Source of the DNA: JBOFCS01 sp051646185
Lineage (GTDB): Bacteria > Actinomycetota > Actinomycetes > Mycobacteriales > Mycobacteriaceae
Length of the DNA: 33,706 bases
NCBI GenBank assembly: GCA_051646185.1
Contig: JBOFCS010000171.1
Span: 1 to 33,706, forward strand
Reading direction: 5' to 3'
Positions 24,206 to 33,017 of the stretch are shown here, piece by piece. Position 1 is the first letter of the stretch. Each line of letters starts with the position of its first letter. The position numbers were made by a program, and so were the translations under genes. The notes beneath the pieces were generated by a model. That model was not told the origin of the DNA. It saw only the letters and a list, made by a program, of their open reading frames with translations, and searched no databases.

Positions 24206-24364
24206 ATGAATAAGAGAACACCGTCAAGCCACATTTTTAAGGTGTAAACAAGAATGAACCTTTGCCCTACTTTTTGTAGGTTTCTGACAAAAAGCCATGT
24301 CGGCGCTTCACATCTGCATTGATGCAAAATTTGTTACAAAATGAGGCGAAGGTCTCTTTTTCTC
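24206..24364 (-). promoter_or_regulatory. promoter region of the FAS-II operon
   Basis: The 159 bases between mabR and fabD hold the N9-spaced palindrome at 24270-24294. They also hold TGCAT-TG-ATGCA near 24317-24328 and TTTGT-T-ACAAA near 24332-24342. Such a concentration of symmetric sites suggests a regulated promoter. I could not fix a single -10/-35 pair. Confidence 0.5.
24270..24294. promoter_or_regulatory. candidate MabR operator, palindrome with 9-base spacer
   Basis: CTTTTTGT, nine bases, ACAAAAAG: a perfect 8-base-arm inverted repeat upstream of fabD. MabR is known in mycobacteria to bind the FAS-II promoter. That this is its site is inferred from position and symmetry. Confidence 0.55.
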
Positions 24365-25636
24365 TTACATTGTGGCTTGCGGAAGTGATGTTCGTGAAAT
24401 TACAGGCTCATCCAACCTGGGAATTCGGGCTGATTTTGAGAGACGCCCCACCGTTGACGCCACTCTGAGCACATAGGCATCACGAGCATTGGTGGGGTCT
24501 CGGCCCGTTATTTCAGCAATTTTCCTCAGTCGATACCGAACCGTATTTGGATGAACAAACAGCCCGCGTGCACAGGACTCGATGGCACCACCAGAATCGA
24601 GGTAGGCATCGAGAGTTTCAGCAAGGGCCCCTCCGGCGGTGGCGAGCGGGACGACAAAAAGGTCATTTAGTGCTAAAAGTGCAGCCGGATCACCCAACAA
24701 AGCTCGTTCAGGAAGCAGTTCTGAGGCAAATACCGGTCTGGGTGCACCACGCCAACCCTGTACGGCTTCCATTCCTGCTAGTGCTTCAACAGCACTGGCG
24801 TGTGCAGCGCCAAGTGTTGGCATGGTCGGGCCAATGACCACTGAGTCAGCGGAAAATGTTTCTAAAAGAGCCTGAAGAAAACTGTCACTGGTACTTAGCT
24901 TGCCATTAACTACACAGACAAGTCGGGTGCCTTGGACAACGGACAGTACTGCCCGCCCATGATTTTGGGCAATAGTGTGAATTGCAGCCGCAGTGGATAC
25001 CCCGTGGTCAGGGGGAGGCGTTCCGATAAGAACTGTGGCTGCGGCAGCTGCATCCCAGTTTAAGGTGGCGGCACGGGAAAGCATGTCAGCACCGGTATCG
25101 CCGCGCACCACAGCGTCAACAACGAGGGCTTCCAGGCGAGTGTCCCAGGCTCCTCGGGATTCAGCCGCAGCAGCGTAGACTGAGGCCGCAGCAAACCCAA
25201 GGTCACGGCCGTAGCGGAGAATCGCTTCAGTAAGGGCAACTAGTTGCTCGTCATTTCTGGCCAAAAGTGGTAGCCAGTGTTCAAAAAATTCCATGGCAAC
25301 CCGGACCATGTCGACTGTTTGTTTCAAAGTAATTCGGCGAGCCAGGTCTTGTGGCACAACTTGGAAGGCCTGGATAGTGAAACGAACATTGCCTTCAGGG
25401 TCATTGACCCACTCAACAAAATTTACTACCGCTGCTTGCACAACTAACTGCACACTTGCCCTTTGCGAGGCTTCAAGATCGGCAAAAAAAGGTAACTGAT
25501 TATGCATAGAATGTACTGCCTCAGTCGACAGTCGACCTGAATATTGTTTTACTCTCCGCAATAAGGTGTCAGGCAGCGCTACCCGAGGATCCTTTTTTTC
25601 CTTTAGGGTGCGAAGTGGCGCTTTTTTGTCGATCAT
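24365..25636 (-). CDS. mabR: PucR-type transcriptional regulator of FAS-II genes, MabR-like
   Basis: A 423-residue regulator without signal peptide. The C-terminal PucR-type helix-turn-helix is at about residues 350-395, with the typical ARGLFVHPNTVRYRLRKIAE. A GGDEF-like / CdaR-like central domain and an N-terminal helical sensing region of about 150 residues precede it. Position between aceE and fabD matches Rv2242 (MabR), which controls the mycobacterial FAS-II operon and responds to long acyl-CoA. Distance to aceE is 47 bases, so the two may share a transcript. Start ATG at 25636. Confidence 0.88.
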   Translation of the reverse strand: MIDKKAPLRTLKEKKDPRVALPDTLLRRVKQYSGRLSTEAVHSMHNQLPFFADLEASQRASVQLVVQAAVVNFVEWVNDPEGNVRFTIQAFQVVPQDLARRITLKQTVDMVRVAMEFFEHWLPLLARNDEQLVALTEAILRYGRDLGFAAASVYAAAAESRGAWDTRLEALVVDAVVRGDTGADMLSRAATLNWDAAAAATVLIGTPPPDHGVSTAAAIHTIAQNHGRAVLSVVQGTRLVCVVNGKLSTSDSFLQALLETFSADSVVIGPTMPTLGAAHASAVEALAGMEAVQGWRGAPRPVFASELLPERALLGDPAALLALNDLFVVPLATAGGALAETLDAYLDSGGAIESCARGLFVHPNTVRYRLRKIAEITGRDPTNARDAYVLRVASTVGRLSKSARIPRLDEPVISRTSLPQATM

Positions 25637-25683
25637 AGGTAAAAACTACGCCTACCTGTTGTGGGTACCTACTAAACCCTACG

Positions 25684-28533
25684 TTAGGCAACACCTGGAT
25701 CTGAAGTTTGTTCTGGGGCAGCGAGGACATCGTCAATGTGATACCGGCTGGCGGCCTGTACGGGGATCGAGGTGTCCAGGACCCCCTGCTTGGCAAGAGA
25801 AGAAAGAACTGCTACCACAATTGATTCAGCGTCAACATTGTAAAAACGCCGAGCAGCTGGGCGGGTATCAGAAAATCCAAAACCATCAGTACCTAAAGTA
25901 GTGTAAGGACCAGGTACCCATTGTCGGATCAGATCTGGGACTGCTCGCATCCAATCTGATACGGCGATAAAAGGGCCTTGGGCGCCCGAGAGTGCGCGGG
26001 TGATGTAGGGGATAGGGGCAGGTTTACCCGGACTGTGGAGTGCTGCTCTTGCACTGGCTACTCCATCGCGATGTAGTTCACCCCAAGACGTGACTGACCA
26101 AATGTCGGCACTGACGCCCCAATCCTGTTCGAGCAATTCTTGTGCCTGTAGTGCTGCAACCATGGCTACACCTGAAGTGAGAATTTGCGCCCTCGGAGTG
26201 CTCTTGGTCATTTCGGGCCCAGTTTTGTAAAGGTAAATTCCCTTAAGAAGTCCCTGAACATCCAGATTGCTTGGTTGAGCTGGTTGAGGGTACGGCTCGT
26301 TGTAGATGGTGATGTAAAAGAAAATGTTTTCGGGGCTAGGACCATACATCCGGCTAAGGCCACTCTCAATGATATGAGCAATTTCGTAGGCAAAAGCCGG
26401 GTCATAGGTGACTGCTGCAGGATTGGTTATAGCCAACAGCTGCGAATGACCATCGGCATGTTGAAGTCCTTCGCCGGTGAGTGTGGTACGGCCAGCAGTA
26501 GCGCCTAACACAAAACCGCGGGCCATTTGGTCAGCGGCGGCCCAAAACCCATCGCCGGTGCGCTGGAACCCAAACATGGAGTAAAAAATATAGATGGGAA
26601 TCATCGGCTCGTCATGAGTTGCGTAAGAGGTACCAACTGCAGTGAAAGATGCTGTAGAACCTGCTTCGTTGATGCCCTCATGGAGAATTTGTCCAACCTT
26701 GCTTTCTTTGTATGCAAGCATGAGATCGGCATCCACTGCGGTATAGAGCTGGCCGTTGCGGTTGTATATCTTCAAAGATGGGAACCAAGAATCCATCCCA
26801 AAAGTTCGAGCCTCATCCGGAATGATGGGCACAAATCTTTTCCCAATCTCACTGTCTCGCAAGAGTTCTTTGAAGGTGCGCACTATTGCCATGGTGGTGG
26901 CAACTGATTGTTTACCTGAGCCGGCTTTTAAGGGAGCGTAAACTTGTGAGTTGGGTAGAGCTAGCGGTTTAGTCAGTGTTCGACGCTCAGGAAGGAAGCC
27001 GCCAAGAGCTCGGCGGCGTTCAAGTAGATATTGAATCTCGGGGGCATCAACCCCGGGGTGGTAGTACGGAGGTAAGTAGGGATCATTTTCTAATTCTTGG
27101 TCAGAAATGGGAATGCGCTGAGTATCTCTAAATGCTTTAAGATCTTCTAGTGCAAGCTTTTTCATTTGATGGGTGGCATTTCTTCCTTCGAAATGTTTGC
27201 CAAGAGTGTAGCCCTTGATAGTATGCGCAAGAATAACCGTGGGTTGACCCTTATGCTCGGTGGCGGCTTGGTAGGCGGCAAAAACTTTGCGGTAGTCATG
27301 GCCGCCGCGTTTAAGATTCCAAATATCATCGTCTGAAAGGTTTTTGACTAGTTCTATGGTTCGTTGGTCTCGTCCGAAAAAATGATCGCGAACGTAGCCG
27401 CCGTCATTGGCTTTATATGTTTGGAAGTCACCATCGGGCGTGGTGTTCATAAGATTGACTAGCGCGCCATCGCGGTCGGCATGTAGCAGGGCATCCCACT
27501 CGCGTCCCCAGATTACTTTAATGACATTCCAACCTGCGCCACGGAAGAATGACTCTAACTCCTGAATGATTTTTCCGTTGCCACGAACTGGGCCATCCAG
27601 CCTCTGCAGATTGCAGTTTACAACAAAAGTAAGGTTATCTAATCCCTCGGTTGCCGCTACATGTGCGAGTCCTCGCGATTCTGGTTCATCCATTTCCCCA
27701 TCGCCTAGGAAAGCCCAAACATGTTGTTGTGAAGTATCTTTAATGCCACGATCGTTGAGATAGTGATTAAATCTTGCTTGATATATGGCATTCATTGGCC
27801 CCAGACCCATGGATACTGTTGGAAATTCCCAGAATCCTGGTAAAAGTCGTGGATGCGGATAAGAAGGTAACCCACCACCGGCGTTGCTATGGCTGCGCTC
27901 TTGGCGAAATCCATCTAGCTGGTTAGCGGGAATTCGACCCTCAAGAAACGCACGGGCATAAATTCCAGGTGAAGCATGACCTTGAATAAAGATCTGATCG
28001 CCCCCGCTGGGATGGTTCTTCCCTCGAAAGAAGTGATTAAATCCAACTTCGTAGAGAGCCGCCGAGGAAGCATAGGTGGAGATATGCCCCCCCACGCCTA
28101 CGCCCGGACGTTGTGCGCGGTGCACCATCATGGCCGCGTTCCAGCGAATCCAGGCTCGGTAACGTCTTTCAGTTTCTTCATCACCAGGAAACCACGGTTC
28201 ATTTTCGGTGGGAATGGTATTGACGTAATCGGTAGAGGTTAATGCCGGGATGGCGACACGCTTGTCACTGGCTCGCTCCAACAACCTGAGCATGAGATAA
28301 CGTGCGCGTTGTGGACCTGAGCGTTCAAGTAACTGATCGAAGGAAGCTATCCACTCGGTGGTTTCTTCGGGGTCAATATCGGGCAAGTAGGAGGCAACGC
28401 CTTCCCTGATGACACGTACTCTGTTTGGATCGGTAACGGTGGACATCACTGATCCGCTGATCGCGATATGTTGGGCTGGCGGGGTGACCTCAGGGTTGTT
28501 GGTCAAGTGTGGGCTGTTGGTTTCAGCGGACAA
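25684..28533 (-). CDS. aceE: pyruvate dehydrogenase E1 component (homodimeric AceE)
   Basis: Thiamine-diphosphate enzyme that decarboxylates pyruvate and acetylates the lipoyl carrier, supplying acetyl-CoA to the neighbouring fatty-acid genes. It closely follows actinobacterial AceE. Visible blocks are RVRVIREGVASYLPDIDPEE, GVGGHISTYASSAALYEVGF, the ThDP/Mg motif FLGDGEMDEPESRG to NLTFVVNCNLQ, and FGFSDTRPAARRF near the end. The frame is open to 28638, but a TTG at 28533 has GAGGAG 6 bases upstream and gives 949 residues. An ATG at 28446 would give 920, nearer to relatives (901-922). The start is therefore uncertain. Confidence 0.95.
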   Translation of the reverse strand: MSAETNSPHLTNNPEVTPPAQHIAISGSVMSTVTDPNRVRVIREGVASYLPDIDPEETTEWIASFDQLLERSGPQRARYLMLRLLERASDKRVAIPALTSTDYVNTIPTENEPWFPGDEETERRYRAWIRWNAAMMVHRAQRPGVGVGGHISTYASSAALYEVGFNHFFRGKNHPSGGDQIFIQGHASPGIYARAFLEGRIPANQLDGFRQERSHSNAGGGLPSYPHPRLLPGFWEFPTVSMGLGPMNAIYQARFNHYLNDRGIKDTSQQHVWAFLGDGEMDEPESRGLAHVAATEGLDNLTFVVNCNLQRLDGPVRGNGKIIQELESFFRGAGWNVIKVIWGREWDALLHADRDGALVNLMNTTPDGDFQTYKANDGGYVRDHFFGRDQRTIELVKNLSDDDIWNLKRGGHDYRKVFAAYQAATEHKGQPTVILAHTIKGYTLGKHFEGRNATHQMKKLALEDLKAFRDTQRIPISDQELENDPYLPPYYHPGVDAPEIQYLLERRRALGGFLPERRTLTKPLALPNSQVYAPLKAGSGKQSVATTMAIVRTFKELLRDSEIGKRFVPIIPDEARTFGMDSWFPSLKIYNRNGQLYTAVDADLMLAYKESKVGQILHEGINEAGSTASFTAVGTSYATHDEPMIPIYIFYSMFGFQRTGDGFWAAADQMARGFVLGATAGRTTLTGEGLQHADGHSQLLAITNPAAVTYDPAFAYEIAHIIESGLSRMYGPSPENIFFYITIYNEPYPQPAQPSNLDVQGLLKGIYLYKTGPEMTKSTPRAQILTSGVAMVAALQAQELLEQDWGVSADIWSVTSWGELHRDGVASARAALHSPGKPAPIPYITRALSGAQGPFIAVSDWMRAVPDLIRQWVPGPYTTLGTDGFGFSDTRPAARRFYNVDAESIVVAVLSSLAKQGVLDTSIPVQAASRYHIDDVLAAPEQTSDPGVA

Positions 28534-28861
28534 TTTATGCTCCTCGGGGTGGGGGACGCACGGTACTGCGCCCGTATCCATGTAAAAACTTGCCCGGTAG
28601 GGCTGTTCTTCACATTGTCTAGTGTGTGTACGCGCCATTGTGCCGCATCATGGCGAACTTTGGCCTAGGTACTGGTCAAAAGTTACTGTTCTTCTTGTTT
28701 TCTGCATACTGCGGGAGTTGGTGTTCGGCGAGTCGGTATTGTTTGGCTAAGTGCACAGCAATGAGGGTGTGCCAGTAGCGGCATGACGTGTTGAGGGTGA
28801 GTGCTCAGAAGATCGCTCGCGCTTGTATCGGATGGCGTGTCGGCGGGTGCAGGACATCGGT

Positions 28862-29443
28862 ATGCAGGGAGTGAAAGTGCAGAGAACTAGTGGTCAACCC
28901 CGATTGGTGCAGCGAGTACTAGCTGTTATTTCGGGTAGTGTAATTGTATTGGGAGCGGCGATTGGCTGTTCGGTTACCGTTGATGGCAATGCCAGGTATT
29001 CCTCTGCAGAAGTCACTTCATACAAGGTGGAAGTTTCAGCTTCACGGGTGAGTGCTTCTGCTGCCGCTGCTGCGCAAGAAGAGGAACGTAAACAAGAATT
29101 GGCACGGCAAGGGCTAAGAAACTTTTGTGGGGTTGTTGCTGAGGAAAATAAGCGAGCATCAGATGCTTATGGACCGTACATAGACACCTTTAACGCTGGT
29201 GGAAATGCTGATGCGTTGAGTGGACCGGCCATTGATGCGTTACGTAACGCGGCGCTAGCGGTCGAAGGCACAATTACTGCGACGTTAGCTCCCGAGGTCA
29301 CCGTCCGGGCCCGTGATTACATGAATGTAGTCAGGAGGGTTGCTGACGTGATCGCTTCAAAAGCGCCTCTTGCTGAATTTAACCAGGCAATTCAGGCTTG
29401 GAATGGTACTAGTGACGGGCTATTTGGAGTATGTGCTGGCTAA
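28862..29443 (+). CDS. predicted lipoprotein of unknown function (Rv2240c position)
   Basis: A protein of about 193 residues. The N-terminal membrane segment ends in a lipobox, VLGAAIGCS, so the Cys should be lipidated and the protein anchored on the outer face of the cytoplasmic membrane. The mature part starts with a short Ser/Ala/Glu helix (AAAAQEEERKQELAR) and continues as a mostly helical domain with two further Cys (FCGVVAEE and LFGVCAG) that could form a disulfide. Family not named. It is divergent from aceE and shares the order seen in M. tuberculosis. I chose the ATG at 28862; the frame opens at 28823 and GTG codons follow closely. Confidence 0.68.
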   Translation: MQGVKVQRTSGQPRLVQRVLAVISGSVIVLGAAIGCSVTVDGNARYSSAEVTSYKVEVSASRVSASAAAAAQEEERKQELARQGLRNFCGVVAEENKRASDAYGPYIDTFNAGGNADALSGPAIDALRNAALAVEGTITATLAPEVTVRARDYMNVVRRVADVIASKAPLAEFNQAIQAWNGTSDGLFGVCAG

Positions 29444-29562
29444 AGCAGAAGCTTCAGGTTGCGCAAATTGTCCAGACCGTGTTCCCTCTGTGTTAGGACA
29501 ACCGTTAGATTGACTGAGGCGTAACCAGCGTCGCAATCGTAGACAATCAGGAGGACATCACT

Positions 29563-29985
29563 GTGGTCGCTTCGGCGGACGCCCAGAGCTACGCTCTCAA
29601 ACTTGGGATTGAGCAGGGTCAAGTTATTCAGGAGCTTGGCTGGGACGAAGATACCGACGATGCCCTGCGCGCTGCGGTCGAAGACGCGTGCGGATCGGAG
29701 TTGCTTGACGAAGATTCGGACGAAGTTATTGATGTTGTCCTATTGTGGTGGCGAGATGGTGATGGTGACCTCGTTGACGCATTGATGGATGCTATTGGAC
29801 CATTGGCTGATGACGGAGTTGTGTGGGTGCTTAGTCCCAAGACTGGGCGTCCTGGGCATGTTTTGCCCAGCGAAATCGCGGAATCGGCCCCCACCGCTGG
29901 CCTAACACAGACCTCTGCGGCTAATTGTGGTGAGTGGACAGGAAGTCGTCTAGTTCAGCCGAAGGCTCGCAGTGGTAAGCGCTGA
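29563..29985 (+). CDS. DUF3052 family protein
   Basis: A 140-residue acidic, soluble protein. It has the DUF3052 pattern: an N-terminal helix (SYALKLGIEQGQVIQELGW), an Asp/Glu-rich centre, a strand block VIDVVLLWWRDGDGDLVDAL and a final VVWVLSPKTGRPGHVLPSE segment. Such proteins are common next to ahpE in actinobacteria; their role is unknown. The GTG start has AGGAGG 9 bases upstream. Its end overlaps the ahpE start by 14 bases, so the two are translated from one message. Confidence 0.82.
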   Translation: MVASADAQSYALKLGIEQGQVIQELGWDEDTDDALRAAVEDACGSELLDEDSDEVIDVVLLWWRDGDGDLVDALMDAIGPLADDGVVWVLSPKTGRPGHVLPSEIAESAPTAGLTQTSAANCGEWTGSRLVQPKARSGKR

Positions 29986-30448
29986 GCCGCTACCGGTTGG
30001 CGCAATAGCCCCGGATTTTACCTTAAAAGATCAGAACAACCAGGACGTAAAACTCTCTGATTTTCGCGGCCGCAAAAATGTGTTATTGGTGTTCTTTCCG
30101 TTAGCTTTTACAGGAACATGCACTAGCGAGTTGCAGCAGATTAGAGATTTCTTACCCAAGTTCCATAACGAGCGATCAGAGATTCTGGCAATTTCAGTGG
30201 GACCAGCCTCTACTCACAAGGTGTGGTCAGCTGAAAATGGGTATCTCTTCCCGGTTCTTTCTGATTTTTGGCCACACGGGCAAGTGACTCAGGCTTATGG
30301 GGTATTTAATGCCAAAGCTGGCTATGGAAACCGGGGAACTTTTGTGGTTGATACCGATGGAATTATCCGTTTTTCACAGATGCAAGGCCCTGGGCAAGCC
30401 CGTGACCAGGCGGCTTGGGAGATTGCGCTAAACACGCTAGATTCTTAG
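29972..30448 (+). CDS. ahpE: one-Cys peroxiredoxin AhpE
   Basis: Thiol peroxidase that reduces hydroperoxides, including fatty-acid hydroperoxides in the characterised M. tuberculosis enzyme. The 158-residue protein has the peroxiredoxin motif P-x3-T-x2-C (PLAFTGTC), with peroxidatic Cys50 and Arg121 in NRGTFVVD. No other Cys is present, which makes it the one-Cys AhpE type. LKDQNNQDVKLSDF and SDFWPHGQVTQAYGVFN match the family. The GTG start overlaps the DUF3052 gene. Its preferred lipid peroxides are chemically the same class made by the lipoxygenase in this window; any link is speculation. Confidence 0.93.
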   Translation: MVSAEPLPVGAIAPDFTLKDQNNQDVKLSDFRGRKNVLLVFFPLAFTGTCTSELQQIRDFLPKFHNERSEILAISVGPASTHKVWSAENGYLFPVLSDFWPHGQVTQAYGVFNAKAGYGNRGTFVVDTDGIIRFSQMQGPGQARDQAAWEIALNTLDS

Positions 30449-30476
30449 TGCTGGTTTTGTTCAGACAGAACCGCAA

Positions 30477-30551
30477 GGGCGTGTAGCTCAGTGGTAGAGC
30501 TCTGGTTTTACACACCAGCGGTCGGGGGTTCGAAACCCTCCGCGCCCACCA
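30477..30551 (+). tRNA. tRNA-Val (anticodon TAC)
   Basis: The acceptor GGGCGTG pairs with CGCGCCC. The anticodon arm CTGGT-TTTACAC-ACCAG carries TAC, the T-arm is GGGGG-TTCGAAA-CCCTC, the discriminator is A and CCA is encoded (30549-30551). Confidence 0.95.
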
Positions 30552-30577
30552 GTTTGTGCGGTTTCACCGCAAGGCAC

Positions 30578-30609
30578 ACACCCAGGTCCTGAGCTTAGGA
30601 CTTGGGTGT
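30578..30609 (+). terminator. hairpin after tRNA-Val
   Basis: ACACCCAGGTCCT (30578-30590) pairs with AGGACTTGGGTGT (30597-30609), one G-T wobble, 6-base loop, then TTCG. Likely terminator of tRNA-Val before cobD. Confidence 0.65.
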
Positions 30610-30641
30610 TCGTGTACAGGTCTGCAGAAAGAGCGTGAACT

Positions 30642-31607
30642 GTGTCGTCACCCCTTATCGCACGAGCTGTCGGCATAGGGTTGGGTTATCTTGCTGACCG
30701 ACTTTGGGCCGATCCGGTGCGCCTGCATCCGGTTGCGGGGTTTGGACAGGCAGCGGGCCATTTAGAGGGCATTGCTTACAAAGATTCTCGCTTGGCAGGA
30801 GTTGCCTATGCTTCAGTTCTGGTGGGGACAGCGGCAGCAGCTGGGTGGGCAGCGGAAAAGCGTTCGTTGCAATGTGGCTCGTTTGTGACGATTCTCAGTA
30901 CCGCAGTGACAACGTGGAGTTGTCTCGGCGGTACCTCGCTTATCCGGGTGGGGGAGCAGATGGCTGTGCATCTGCGAGCTCAGGACCTTACTCAGGCTCG
31001 GGGGTTGTTACCTTCACTCTGCGGCCGAGATCCTGCGTGCTTGGATGCTCAGGGCCTTCTTAAGGCCACGGTTGAGTCGGTAGCTGAAAATACCTCAGAC
31101 GCCGCTGTAGCCCCATTATTTTGGGTATCGGTGGGCGGAGTTCCGGGGATTGTGGCTTACCGGGTAATTAATACCCTTGATGCAATGGTGGGGTATCGCT
31201 CCACTCGGTATGTCAGATTTGGTTGGGCTGCGGCAAAACTCGATGATGTGGTCAACCTTGTTCCGGCTCGGCTATGTGGTTTGTTGACTGCAGTTGTTGC
31301 GCCAGCGGTTTCTGGCACATTCAGACAAACAATTCGTGCCTGGCGGCGGGATGCTGGACAGCATCCTAGCCCTAATGCCGGTGTTGTCGAGTCAAGCATG
31401 GCTGGTGCTTTAGGCATCACTTTAGGTGGACCAACTCAATATCCCTATGGTCTTGAAATCCGACCAAAATTAGGAAGCGGACCGACTCCTGAAGCTCCAG
31501 ACTTGGAGCGGGTGCTGAGGCTATCGTTGATTGTGCAGCAGACTAGTGTGGTGTTATCAGCGTTTGCTGCCATAGCGGTCGGCAAGTTTTTCCGCACGAG
31601 TGACTAA
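30642..31607 (+). CDS. cobD: adenosylcobinamide-phosphate synthase CobD/CbiB
   Basis: Membrane enzyme that joins aminopropanol (or its phosphate) to adenosylcobyric acid in coenzyme B12 synthesis. The 321-residue protein has family blocks GLGYLADRLWADPVRLHPVAGFG, ATVESVAENTSDAAVAPLFW, INTLDAMVGYRSTRYVRFGWAAAKLDD and PNAGVVESSMAGALGITLGG, with several membrane helices. GTG start. Its 3' end overlaps the convergent surf1 gene by 51 bases. A second B12-type gene (cobC-like) is at the window end. Confidence 0.93.
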   Translation: MSSPLIARAVGIGLGYLADRLWADPVRLHPVAGFGQAAGHLEGIAYKDSRLAGVAYASVLVGTAAAAGWAAEKRSLQCGSFVTILSTAVTTWSCLGGTSLIRVGEQMAVHLRAQDLTQARGLLPSLCGRDPACLDAQGLLKATVESVAENTSDAAVAPLFWVSVGGVPGIVAYRVINTLDAMVGYRSTRYVRFGWAAAKLDDVVNLVPARLCGLLTAVVAPAVSGTFRQTIRAWRRDAGQHPSPNAGVVESSMAGALGITLGGPTQYPYGLEIRPKLGSGPTPEAPDLERVLRLSLIVQQTSVVLSAFAAIAVGKFFRTSD

Positions 31608-32399
31608 TGGGGATACCGTTGTAGTTTCTGATTGGTCGGTAGGCTTAGAACTATGAGATATCTTGCGTTGCTTACGTTCTGTAAGTTCAGCTCGCAAAAA
31701 ATAGGCAAACCCCAAGGGTGCCATTATTCCAAAAGCTATCCACTGCAATCCATATGACAAGAATGGTCCAGATTCAAGCTGGGGGAGCGGAATGGCCTCC
31801 AAGCCTCCCGGTTGGTTTTCTGAGAGTTGTAGGTAGCTGTTCGTGGTGTCAACGCCAGTAATGGCAGAAATCTGACCACTATTTATGGAATAGACTTGGG
31901 TAACACCGTTTTCCATAAAAATATCTTTGTTAGTAACAACCGCTTCAGGCATACGAATTCTAGCTTGCACGGTGACGTGGTCGGTTGGGGCCGGCGCAAT
32001 AATGGGAATTTGTGAACCGCTGGGATGCCTAACATAACCTCGGTTGATGAGTACGGTAAGTCCATCATCAGTGCGGAAAGGTACAATAACTTCAGTTGAG
32101 GGTGAGTCCTGCGCGGCTCGCAGTCGAACCAGTACTTGCTTTTCTCTGATATATGTACCGCTAATAATGACTTTTTGCCACTCATTATCACTATTAAGTT
32201 CACCCCTTTTTAATACTTCGCCAAGGGGGATTGCGGGGGCATCAACGGATTTGGAAATCAATGAGTTGCGTTGTGAAGTAGCCGTATTCTTATGGAGTTG
32301 CCAGGGAGCAAGAACGGTAAAACATAAATAGGCAAAAGAAAGCACAATTATTGCAAGGATTAGCCATCCGGGCCGCAGCAGGAACGACAGTCTTCGCAC
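31557..32399 (-). CDS. SURF1 family cytochrome oxidase assembly protein
   Basis: A 280-residue membrane protein with one helix near the N-terminus (about 12-32) and one near residues 218-238, enclosing an extracytoplasmic domain. This is the two-helix layout of SURF1. The first helix ends in the APWQLHKN motif (W-Q-L-x-K-N). The block VLINRGYVRHPSG matches the family VLVNRGWVP motif, and LSYGLQWIAFGIMAPLGFAYFLR matches the C-terminal helix signature. SURF1 helps insert haem or copper into cytochrome c oxidase. It follows ptpA by 13 bases and overlaps cobD at its 3' end. Confidence 0.9.
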   Translation of the reverse strand: MRRLSFLLRPGWLILAIIVLSFAYLCFTVLAPWQLHKNTATSQRNSLISKSVDAPAIPLGEVLKRGELNSDNEWQKVIISGTYIREKQVLVRLRAAQDSPSTEVIVPFRTDDGLTVLINRGYVRHPSGSQIPIIAPAPTDHVTVQARIRMPEAVVTNKDIFMENGVTQVYSINSGQISAITGVDTTNSYLQLSENQPGGLEAIPLPQLESGPFLSYGLQWIAFGIMAPLGFAYFLRAELTERKQRKISHSSKPTDQSETTTVSPLVTRAEKLADRYGSKR

Positions 32400-32412
32400 T
32401 TTTATACCGTAC

Positions 32413-32910
32413 CTACTCTCGCCTACTCAGTGTGTTTTGCACCCAGGAATGAACCCCCGGAAGTGCAGCTTGGATAAGGCGGTACACCGCGTCGAAGTCA
32501 TCAAGGTCGCCGTAATAGGGGTCGGGGACATCAAGTTGTTGGCTATCTGAAACTTCGATGGTGGTGTCAAACGACCTAAGCAACCGTAACCGACTTTGAG
32601 CCACACCTAACTGATCAAGGGTTGCGGCATGGCTGCGGTCCAGGGCAATAACAAGATCAGCATTAAGGTGGTCACTATTGACCTTTGTAGCACTGTGTCC
32701 GGGCGCTAAGCCATGATTTTGCAGCACCGTCCTAGTTCGGTAATCAGCTTCATCGCCGACGTGCCATCCTCCGATTCCGGCGCTGGTAACCCGTACTTGT
32801 TGATCCAGAGCGCATTCCTGGATTTGGTGGGCAAACATTTTCTCAGCCATCGGGGAGCGGCAGATATTGCCCGTGCAAATAAATGTTATGTGTAGGCGGT
32901 GATCAGACAT
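32413..32910 (-). CDS. ptpA: low-molecular-weight protein tyrosine phosphatase PtpA
   Basis: A 165-residue phosphatase. The P-loop is C-x5-R (Cys12-TGNIC-Arg18-Ser) near the N-terminus and the general acid is Asp130 in VPDPYYGD; both are intact, so it should be active. The DPYYG pair of Tyr is typical of family members. In mycobacteria PtpA is released into host cells and targets host trafficking proteins; whether that holds here is unknown. The ATG has GAGGAG upstream and starts a ptpA-surf1 operon. Confidence 0.94.
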   Translation of the reverse strand: MSDHRLHITFICTGNICRSPMAEKMFAHQIQECALDQQVRVTSAGIGGWHVGDEADYRTRTVLQNHGLAPGHSATKVNSDHLNADLVIALDRSHAATLDQLGVAQSRLRLLRSFDTTIEVSDSQQLDVPDPYYGDLDDFDAVYRLIQAALPGVHSWVQNTLSRRE

Positions 32911-33017
32911 TGTAGCTCCTCATCAGTCACTAGCTGGGCTAGTACCTTAGCCTAGGGGTTAAGTGATAAGTATGTAGTGGTGTGACAATGGAATTTGATG
33001 AGCACTAGGCTCAGGGG

